A stretch of DNA of 64,000 bases from Seminavis robusta (lineage: Eukaryota > Bacillariophyta > Bacillariophyceae > Naviculales > Naviculaceae), in the NCBI GenBank assembly GCA_903772945.1, contig CAICTM010000483.1, forward strand, positions 1-64,000, written 5' to 3'. The notes beneath the pieces were generated by a model. It had not been told where the DNA came from. It saw only the letters and a list, made by a program, of their open reading frames with translations, and searched no databases. Position numbers and translations under genes: made by a program. Every line of letters begins with the position of its first letter. Positions within the stretch are counted from its first letter, which is position 1. Positions 56,997-64,000 of this stretch are shown here, piece by piece.

Positions 56997-57421
56997 GCAA
57001 AGCAAGGCAGGGTAGAGCCTGTTTATTCTTTTAGCATAAGTTTTAAATATGCATGCACATATATCATACCAGACCAAACCAGACCAAACACTACCGCCGC
57101 TAGCTAGCCGGAAGCTACAGTAGTTTACATGGATCAAACTGCTGGTAGTTTCACGAGATGCTTCGAGGTGCTTCGGTCGCCATGTAGTCTAGGTGAACAA
57201 GTTGAACTCGGTCAGACTATCCGCACCATCAGTGTTTGCAATTCTGGCCAATATATTTGGTGGCCTGGCTTGGTTCACCATTATGTTTTCCGCCTGTTTC
57301 CCCATGGACAATGCCAGACTGAAGGGTTTGAGTTGCCAGCGACTTCACCCTCAAGGCGTACATTTGCCAAGCTTTTATTATGTTTCTCATTATGTCCAGT
57401 ATCAGACGCTCGCTCGCTGAG
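56997..57421. other. Convergent intergenic region
   Basis: 425 bp, with GCTAGCTAGCC near 57100. No gene is seen. Confidence 0.5.
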
Positions 57422-58261
57422 CTATAGAATCGCACAACCCGGATCTTCATGGCGATATTCTCCATTGTGTTCGGGTCGATAGTGAGGTAGCTTGTTACGG
57501 TCCACAAACTCCATCCAACGGAAATACTCAATTCGTTCTCCTCCTTCAACAGAAGGGACATGTTCCTGTGTGTGACAAAGGAACAATGCAACTCCTTTGT
57601 CTTGAAACAGGGGGCGATAGTGTTGAATGACTTCTCTGAGTTTCCCAATGTCCCACCTCCCCAAGAATCCTCCAACTCCTTCATGGATGCAATCCTGAAT
57701 GAGACGTTCATATTCTTCTTGTAAACCTTTTTCGCGGATCATGATTTCCACATGTTTGGGGGTTTGCTTGACGAGCCTGCCTCTTTTGCCAAAGAGAGCC
57801 TGACGAAACTCTTCCACTGCCACACCCTTTTGAAACTTGATTGTGGAAAGGGCAGTTTTTAGTTTGGGACCGGCCGTGTTCTTGAAATTATAGGGGGAGA
57901 TGTAAGTGATCGCACCAGAGTCCACAAATTCGATCCAGCGGTAAAGATTGCACCTGTAATCTGCCACACACACCACAACTTTCACACCGCACTTGGAAAA
58001 ACGAGGGCGGAACCTCTCGACAATGGTGTCGATTGCCTTCAACTTCAAAACACCGAGACGATCGCGCGTATTCTCGTCAGCGGAAATTTCATCCATCATA
58101 TCATGGTACGCTGTCACGGCGCCTTTGCGGTTCATGAGATCAAAGACTTCACGTGGACAATTGCTGTCTTGGAACCGTTTGCAGGGACCCGAATGCAGTG
58201 GCTCTGCGACCACGCCTCGGGGAGGACAGTGAATGTTACCCAAGAATTTTGCTTTCAACAT
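57422..58261 (-). CDS. Hypothetical protein with an internal duplication
   Basis: 279 residues from the ATG at 58259-58261. Two segments resemble each other: residues about 80-125 (IVERFRPRFSKCGVKVVVCV, then YRWIEFVD) and about 215-262 (VIQHYRPLFQDKGVALFLCH, then FRWMEFVD). The spacing and shared RPxF, KGV and RW(I/M)EFVD residues suggest a duplicated alpha/beta unit. No known domain is recognised. An upstream minus-strand frame (from an ATG at 58507, MGITKDASRRQ) could be an additional 5' exon, but I cannot place a convincing splice pair. Confidence 0.55.
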   Translation of the reverse strand: MLKAKFLGNIHCPPRGVVAEPLHSGPCKRFQDSNCPREVFDLMNRKGAVTAYHDMMDEISADENTRDRLGVLKLKAIDTIVERFRPRFSKCGVKVVVCVADYRCNLYRWIEFVDSGAITYISPYNFKNTAGPKLKTALSTIKFQKGVAVEEFRQALFGKRGRLVKQTPKHVEIMIREKGLQEEYERLIQDCIHEGVGGFLGRWDIGKLREVIQHYRPLFQDKGVALFLCHTQEHVPSVEGGERIEYFRWMEFVDRNKLPHYRPEHNGEYRHEDPGCAIL

Positions 58262-59163
58262 TTTCTTTGTTACTGTACTTCTTTCTATGGGCAGGCAAGG
58301 CTGCTTCTTTCGATGGATGGATTGGGGTTCTGGTTCATATCTTCAATCGTTTGCTGTAGGGTCCAGGTTAGTGAGTTCGGTCTGCCCTTGTCTGTCCACC
58401 CTGTTTTGTTCGCCTGGTGGCCTTCTCCGGTCACACGATGCTTGCTGGATCAATTCCAAAAGAAGTTGCTCGGCTTGACGCCGGGACGCATCCTTGGTGA
58501 TTCCCATTGGGCTGGCGGCGACGGTTCTACTTGCAAAGCTTCTTCTTAGAGAACCCACGCTGCCTGCCAACGGGGCATAGTACGGCACGGCACGCTGTAC
58601 GACTGTACCGGTACAGGGAGAAGCCTTGCCACCACAAGTAAAGAGTTTGGGGGCAGGAGAGTGCTAGTAAATGTGGCAACAACAACCCCCGTCAGCACAG
58701 AAGAAGAGGAACGGGATGGGGTTTGCAGTTGAACGCTTTGTTGTTTCGGTTAGCGCCTATTAGTCCATGGGTGTGACAATGCCTTTGTAGTCCAGCAGCG
58801 CAATCAATTCTTTGCACGCATCAATCATTGCGGAGCTGAGGTGTGTAAGTTGACGACACCAAGCAATTTGTGAGGAAGCTCTCATTATTTTGGATCGGAG
58901 TGCGTGACGCGAAGGAGCACCGCGCACCTTCCCGGACGATTGAAGTCGAATTCGGAAGCAATGCTTTTTTACGCGACCGTTCCATCACCTCTACTAGTAC
59001 AACAAACGCACACACCAAGCTAGTAGACAACAAGAGAAAGCTTGCTTGCATGCAGTAGAGGAGAACCCTTTATTGTGTGAGACTGCTGGCTACTATCTTT
59101 CGTTTGTTATATGAATCATTAAACACACAAGCTGACTACGTTACGTTAAATTCAATCCAGAAG
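58262..59163. other. Intergenic between divergent genes
   Basis: It contains the possible 5' exon of the minus-strand gene (58343-58507) and an ACTGTACCGGTACAG palindrome near 58602. The PSI-like gene's frame is open from 59077, but the first ATG is at 59164. Confidence 0.45.
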
Positions 59164-60789
59164 ATGAAGGAGTCGACAACAGTTCACCATTGCAATCAGC
59201 AGAAGGGTAACATCTTGGGTATCTTCTCATTACTTTTTTTATTTGGGAACACCCCACTTGCGAAAGCCCAATCGTTTTTGACTCCATCTCCCACTCCCAA
59301 CAATGTGGTCAATGTGACGACTAGGGATTGCAGTGCATCCAGTGGCAGTTGCGTGGAGTGTGTCAGTGCCAATTGCGCCTGGGCCATTGGATTATGTCAG
59401 GATTCCTGTGATGGATTTCCCTTGGATTGCTACTCTTTGGACTCTACTACTGTTCCCAACAACAATTTTCCCACGGCGCAGTCGGTCTGTGATTTGCAAC
59501 AATTACAAGCCCAAGATGCCGCCTTTTGTGGAGTTCAAACCACCTGCGAAGCTTGCACGTCCACCACACTCAAGGCACCCTCTGCTGGTAGCAGTAGTGC
59601 AGTGGAACGACAAGATTCCCCAACCACGTGTTCCTGGTACGATGTAAAAGAAACCTGTTCTCATTTGGCAGAAGATGACAGTGGCAAGAGCAGTCCTTAT
59701 TGTCGTTCCACTTCGGAAGGACTATGCTACTATGGCGCCAACAACTGCAACGATTGCCTGGACTTGGGCTTCTGCAGTTGGACCGGGGATGGCACTTGTG
59801 AACTCAATTGTCTACCAGGACAAGAATGTTTCAGCAATACACAAGCATCGGCTTCGTCGAATAGTGACATTTGTACCACGGCAGAAGCCTTTCAAGCGGA
59901 TCTGGAGCTCTGTCGAGAACAAGCCGATTGTGCATCTTGTGCGGCTACCAGTGTGTCATCCGGTGGTTCTTGTGATTGGTTTTACAACAATGCTACTTGG
60001 ACGGGATCCTGTGGAGTGTCACTGAGTACTGATGATGATAACGATTGCGATGCTACCACTGGTGTTGGTTGTCCCGTGGATTCCTGTGCCGATGTGCCCA
60101 GTACCGACCAATGCGAAGCATTGGCCACACTGTCACCCGAGGATATTACCTGCAATGCCTGTTTGCAATCCGATTGTGGTTGGGTGGAAGAAAGCAGTCG
60201 TTGCCTACCGAGTTGCGACTTCATTCAGGATGATTCCCATTGTGTCGTTCGCAGTCCCACTGATACCAGTGCCAATATCTGTACCCAGGCGGAAAATCAT
60301 GTCGAAGATGCCGGCATTTGTAACACTCAAACCGATTGTGCTTCCTGTATTGTCCAACTCAAGAGCGATCGACGATCCAATTGTCAATGGTACAGTGGTG
60401 GGTCGGCTATTGCCTATTGTGGTCCCGGAGGTTCCTGCGATTCTCAGGGAGCGTGTCCCAGTGCGACCTGCGATTTCTCTTCTGGTAGCGCCAACAGTGG
60501 CTTTTGCGGGGCCGCATCCACCGATTGTCTCACGTGTCTGGGCAATGCCGGGTGTGTTTGGATTGACGGTACCTGTCGGGGATCGTGTACGGAAGTGCCC
60601 ACTTCCAACACTTGCTTTTCGGATACCAATCCGGCGTATACCGGAGCCAGTGACTTTTTCATTTGCAATGAGGCAGGAACCAGTAGCGATCGAGATGTTA
60701 CCACAGACGATACGGACAGTGCTGGAAGAAGAATGACAGCGTCCGTAATGGCAGTGGTTTTGCTCGTATCCGTATCACTGCTATGGTGA
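59164..60789 (+). CDS. Cys-rich surface protein with PSI-like repeats
   Basis: 541 residues from the ATG at 59164. A signal peptide (ILGIFSLLFLFGNTPLAKA) is followed by at least four PSI-like modules, with Cys spacing of the CxxC-x(4-6)-C-x(W)-x(5-8)-C-x-x-x-C type: CVECVSANCAWAIGLCQDSC, CNDCLDLGFCSWTG, CNACLQSDCGWVEE and CLTCLGNAGCVWIDG. Between them lie longer Cys-rich segments with CASC motifs. The C-terminus ends in a short hydrophobic tail (ASVMAVVLLVSVSLLW) with no charged anchor after it, which fits a GPI-attachment signal. PSI modules often occur in extracellular receptors. The protein is predicted to be surface exposed; function unknown. Confidence 0.7.
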   Translation: MKESTTVHHCNQQKGNILGIFSLLFLFGNTPLAKAQSFLTPSPTPNNVVNVTTRDCSASSGSCVECVSANCAWAIGLCQDSCDGFPLDCYSLDSTTVPNNNFPTAQSVCDLQQLQAQDAAFCGVQTTCEACTSTTLKAPSAGSSSAVERQDSPTTCSWYDVKETCSHLAEDDSGKSSPYCRSTSEGLCYYGANNCNDCLDLGFCSWTGDGTCELNCLPGQECFSNTQASASSNSDICTTAEAFQADLELCREQADCASCAATSVSSGGSCDWFYNNATWTGSCGVSLSTDDDNDCDATTGVGCPVDSCADVPSTDQCEALATLSPEDITCNACLQSDCGWVEESSRCLPSCDFIQDDSHCVVRSPTDTSANICTQAENHVEDAGICNTQTDCASCIVQLKSDRRSNCQWYSGGSAIAYCGPGGSCDSQGACPSATCDFSSGSANSGFCGAASTDCLTCLGNAGCVWIDGTCRGSCTEVPTSNTCFSDTNPAYTGASDFFICNEAGTSSDRDVTTDDTDSAGRRMTASVMAVVLLVSVSLLW

Positions 60790-61606
60790 TGGTGATGGTG
60801 ACGATCATGGATTGGGCAAACGCAAAACAATAAACAAGAGGATGCGAATGTGACACCAAGGAGATATGCAACAACCGCCCATGATAAAGCTATGCCGTAG
60901 TATTGCGGTTTGTGGTAGTAAAGTAATCAGTGCAGAAGTAGTATTTGTTGCATGGGAATTCGTTTCATCTGATGCGTTCAGAGATGGAAGAGAAGTACGT
61001 AAACATTCCAAGTTGCTTTGCGACACTGCAGATTGCGCGTTAGCTTCATAAACAGCATTCGTGATTCCTCTAGTACTGTACTCGTGTGTAGCCATCTGCC
61101 CCCGAGAAGGGCCCTTGATAGAGCACGGTAATGTTCTGTAGTTCCGCATCCGTTCAAACTGCAGAACAGTTTCGATCAATGATACTTTTAGCAAGGACGA
61201 AGTGAACGGAAGTTTGTCACCATCGTGGAACCTCCGGTTGAAAGCACTGTGTACCGGTAAGGGGTTGGGAATCATCTTCCTTAGGCACGCTCAACCTGTA
61301 CCGGTACTTACGAGTAGGACGAGATTGCATCAAATGCAATGGTGCATCGCCACGATGAAGGCTATGGACGTACCGGTACCGTACTGACCGGTACCGGTGC
61401 ATGTTTCGGAAATGACACGTCCAAACCCAAAGAACCCCCGTGGAATCTCCGAATCGAATGAATGTGGACGTGGTTTGCCTCGAACTGTACTGTACTACAC
61501 TAAACAATGAACTAACTGAAGGCGCAAACAATTCAAGCTCACAAATCAAAACCACAATAAGTCCTGCGCACATATCTCGACTTCGTAAAGTCACAGCACT
61601 GGACAA
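60790..61606. other. Intergenic
   Basis: A minus-strand frame at 60805-61275 has no motif and unusual composition, so I leave it out. Palindromic ACCGGTACC words are dense at 61250-61400. Confidence 0.45.
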
Positions 61607-62308
61607 ATGATGAGCACTCGCCGAAGCACCGATGAACTTCTCGGCCTCAAGGTGTCTTTTCCCGATGACAGGTCGCGGTTTCAGGGCCACCCAATCGCGT
61701 ACCAGGACGAGATAAATCCCCGTTACCTACGAAAGGGCGACTATTGCCTTCTTGCTGGCTTTCCCTGCCGAATCACGGTTCTTCATCGAAGCCCCCCTGG
61801 GAAGATGGGTCATGTTCAGCATTTGGCTCGTGGGATTGGGCTGCTGGATCAGCGCGAGCACGAGGATTGCTTCTCCCCGATTCCGCATGTCGTCGTCCCT
61901 TCTAGGGTGCCAACGGAACATTTTGAGGCACACGGACCCCCCACCGTATCGACCGTATCTTGGATAGACCGTCAGCGTCAACCCGAAGGGGACGGCTTCT
62001 TCGTTCTTACGATCACGGTATTCAACCAGACCAGCAACGAAACGGAGACGACAGTCTGGACCATCAGGGACTATAAGCATTGTTTTAAATTCCTTACCCT
62101 TGAACGAAATGCCTTCCGCCTTCGGGAGACCAACAAGAACAGTTTTCTGGCTTTTTTGGGCGCTACGACTAGACAGGAGAGCCCCGGTGCAATCCTTGGC
62201 AACTTGGATGTCCAGAATGTTCTCAAAGAGATCTTTTACTGCGTTTGTGGTGAGGCCAAGTACAAGCAGGCGGAGAATGACGGAGAGCGCATCCTTGATG
62301 ACGCCTAA
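61607..62308 (+). CDS. Divergent eIF5A-like N-terminal domain joined to an unrelated C-terminal half
   Basis: 233 residues; ATG ATG start at 61607. Residues about 38-110 resemble the SH3-like N-terminal domain of eIF5A: LRKGDYCLLAGFPCRITVL, then PPGKMGHVQHLARGI and HEDCFSP. The Lys of GKMGH lines up with the hypusine Lys of eIF5A (GKHGH). The usual eIF5A C-terminal OB domain is not seen; instead residues about 125-225 read FFVLTITVFNQ, WTIRDYKHCFKFL and VLKEIFYCVC. This might be a PX-like or other small domain, but the match is weak. Canonical eIF5A is about 160 residues, so this is longer. It could be a repurposed paralog; whether the Lys is hypusinated is unknown. Confidence 0.6.
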   Translation: MMSTRRSTDELLGLKVSFPDDRSRFQGHPIAYQDEINPRYLRKGDYCLLAGFPCRITVLHRSPPGKMGHVQHLARGIGLLDQREHEDCFSPIPHVVVPSRVPTEHFEAHGPPTVSTVSWIDRQRQPEGDGFFVLTITVFNQTSNETETTVWTIRDYKHCFKFLTLERNAFRLRETNKNSFLAFLGATTRQESPGAILGNLDVQNVLKEIFYCVCGEAKYKQAENDGERILDDA

Positions 62309-62610
62309 CGAACTGGCTGGATCAGTCAAGAGTGAGTACTGGTAATGACCTGGCTACTCTTTCAGCCCTCGAAACGGTGACAACCTTTGATCGTAAGCCA
62401 TGAGCCAATTGGAAGTATTGCAGTTGTTTGATAGAAGTCAAGAGGGATATAGATGATATTGGTACAAAAGTTAAGATTGTGCTTGGCTTGCTGCGGGTGC
62501 CTGTTCTGGCTCTAGCTAGCTAGCAAGATAGTTTGGCGCTCTTGAAGGAGGGCTTTCCGTCCTAGCGAAACGCAAAACTTTCCAGTTGTATACGATTGAC
62601 ACAAAAGAAT
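62309..62610. other. Intergenic upstream of the tRNA
   Basis: Includes TAGCTAGCTAGCAAG near 62512. Nothing else is recognised. Confidence 0.5.
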
Positions 62611-62682
62611 TCCGATACAGGGACTCGAACCCTGGTATCCTGCGTGAAAGGCAAGTATGCTAACCACCTACATCATATCGGA
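62611..62682 (-). tRNA. tRNA-Glu (anticodon UUC)
   Basis: The reverse strand folds as a full cloverleaf: acceptor TCCGATA pairs with TATCGGA (7 bp), D-stem ATGT with GCAT, anticodon stem CTTGC with GCAGG around the loop CTTTCAC, and T-stem CAGGG with CCCTG around TTCGAGT. The anticodon is TTC (UUC). The variable arm is ATAC. Length is 72 nt without CCA, as expected for a nuclear gene, and there is no intron. The B-box GGTTCGAGTCC is intact. Confidence 0.9.
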
Positions 62683-63176
62683 ACAGCTGCTAATTTGCTG
62701 CTGAATATAGGAACGAAATAAGCGTTTGTGTACTCAAACACCATTTCTTTGAACCCTTTGCAACCCTGGGCTTGGGTACAGTACTTGGTACCTGTAGTAG
62801 ACAATGTCAAAAAGAGTTGTCTTGAAGACATTGCACACAGTAGCCAATGACAAATCTTTGGGTTAAAGCCTACTAGCTAGCTACTGGTAGAAAGCAAGTA
62901 GCTCCAAACTCCAACTTCTGACAATCTAACTGTGAAGAACAGAATCTTTCAAAACAACCATACATTCTGAATGCCTCCATGCTTCTTTGGACACTAGATC
63001 AGTTAGTTGTACGGGTGGCTGAGTCGCTGAGCCTTTACTATCACTGCAAGCTGTGGCATTTACCGGTATTTGGTGTCATTTTTCTCGTTCAGCTGCCTTT
63101 CTCATTTAGTCACGAGTAATTCCAGCCCCGGTATCTTTGTTGGGTTTCTTGATGGCTCATTCGGTGGCCCCACAAG
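62683..63176. other. Intergenic between the tRNA and the membrane-protein gene
   Basis: TACTAGCTAGCTACTGG lies near 62869-62886. No gene is seen. Confidence 0.5.
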
Positions 63177-63977
63177 ATGATGACGAGGTGCCGCAGTTTG
63201 AAGCTTGTTGTGTGGTGGATCCTGTCCTTCTTGTTGTCTTGTGCACATGGATCCTTCCTTCATTATCATGGCAAGAGAGGGTTTTGGTTATTTCCTGCTC
63301 GCAGCCGTGGTATCCTCCACCATCCAAGTGCTTGTGGCATAACACAATTGTCAGCGGGTGTGGATGTAGTAGACTCTGGCATGGTACTATCATCTGCTGC
63401 CGAAGATTCGGCTGTGGACGCTCTGAGCACTCAGGATATTGGAGTGGGGATCATTCTGGCGGTCTTATTGGCCGCCTTGGCAGTTTTTCTGCAAGAACAA
63501 TCGAGATCGTCGTTTCCCAATATGGTCTTGTGGGCAACAAGAGACAGTACTGATAATGGCACTCCAAAAGATGCCTTTATGGAGGCGGATGATGATGATG
63601 CAGAGACTATTATAAGTCTGTCCAGTAATAATGCCACGGCTGGAGTGGAGAATGCAACCAACAACAGCAACACTACCAGCGGTAACATTGTCTTTAATGG
63701 GACCAACTGGAGCGAGATGAGTCGTCCCGAAAACTACATTTGGTATTCCAGGTCTATCACGGACAACGACAGCAAAAAGTCCACACGGCAATCCATGTCC
63801 TGGGACAACCGAATAGCCTTGTGGGCGCTCGTGGCGCTCTTTGTTCCCATTTTTGGAGTGGAACTCTTCTTGGCATTGAGTCGACAATTTGTGTGCGAGA
63901 GCGGCAGCAGTGGTAGTTTGGCGTGGGCACAAGACTTTTGTGCTCCCATTTATGATGCATACAAGGGACCATCATGA
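63177..63977 (+). CDS. Two-TM N-glycosylated membrane protein of unknown function
   Basis: 266 residues; ATG at 63177, context ACAAGATGA. A signal peptide or signal anchor (SLKLVVWWILSFLLSCAHG) is followed by a TM helix at about 88-105 (IGVGIILAVLLAALAVFL). A central loop has an acidic run (EADDDDAE) and at least four NxS/T sites (NATA, NATN, NNSN, NGTN). A second TM helix lies at about 213-234 (IALWALVALFVPIFGVELFLAL), and a short tail has Cys-x(14)-Cys. No family is recognised. The gene is complete, ending 23 bp before the window edge. Confidence 0.6.
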   Translation: MMTRCRSLKLVVWWILSFLLSCAHGSFLHYHGKRGFWLFPARSRGILHHPSACGITQLSAGVDVVDSGMVLSSAAEDSAVDALSTQDIGVGIILAVLLAALAVFLQEQSRSSFPNMVLWATRDSTDNGTPKDAFMEADDDDAETIISLSSNNATAGVENATNNSNTTSGNIVFNGTNWSEMSRPENYIWYSRSITDNDSKKSTRQSMSWDNRIALWALVALFVPIFGVELFLALSRQFVCESGSSGSLAWAQDFCAPIYDAYKGPS

Positions 63978-64000
63978 AATGAAACAAGGATCAGGGCGAA

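Noticed and set aside
60805-61275. A 156-codon minus-strand frame
   Set aside because: No motif or signal, and it runs through palindrome-rich spacer DNA.
63002-63060. A second tRNA-like segment (GGGTGGCTGAGTCG)
   Set aside because: No full cloverleaf can be drawn; acceptor and T-stems do not pair.

Overview
The window reads as nuclear DNA of a diatom, probably a pennate one. The reasons are short GT-AG introns (about 77-169 bp), long intergenic spacers full of CTAG and ACCGGT words, leucine-rich repeat receptors built on LTGTIPTEIGLL-type repeats, a Mutator-like DNA transposon broken by a LINE fragment, and fucosyltransferase-like proteins carrying repeated Cys-rich modules. The resemblance to Seminavis-type genomes is an impression from memory and cannot be checked here.

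Left arm (1-18 kb). Two paralogous membrane LRR proteins lie on the minus strand (11-3506 and 12085-15461). Each has a tandem-repeat N-terminal region interrupted by a 1-nt indel, and the first also has an in-frame stop. Between them sits a Mutator-like element with 33-bp terminal inverted repeats (4025-10073). Its transposase gene is broken by a small deletion, a stop codon and a 5'-truncated LINE fragment (5704-8021) flanked by a 15-bp target-site duplication. Just outside the right inverted repeat is an array of 16 TCGTCTCCTA-like words with a dominant 21-bp step (10171-10514). A putative type II membrane glycosyltransferase follows (16679-17989).

Middle (18-41 kb). This part holds a two-exon nuclear minE gene, a small C2-domain protein, a decayed SGNH-hydrolase gene, a 2980-residue DENN/WD40 protein (one intron), a BTB protein ending in an SP-RING-like zinc finger, and a six-exon TPR (kinesin-light-chain-like) protein with a poly-Gln tract.

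Right arm (41-64 kb). A divergent pair of type II membrane proteins each carry four copies of an about 100-residue, 8-Cys module plus a GT23-like (FUT8/NodZ) fucosyltransferase domain. Next come a hypothetical basic protein, a three-exon secreted vWD-like protein, a hypothetical protein with an internal duplication, a PSI-like Cys-rich surface protein, a divergent eIF5A-like N-terminal domain joined to an unrelated C-terminal half, a tRNA-Glu(UUC) and a two-TM N-glycosylated protein. There is no operon logic. The likely functional themes are the secretory pathway and cell surface (LRR receptors, glycosyltransferases, vWD and PSI proteins), membrane traffic (DENN, C2, TPR) and organelle division (MinE).
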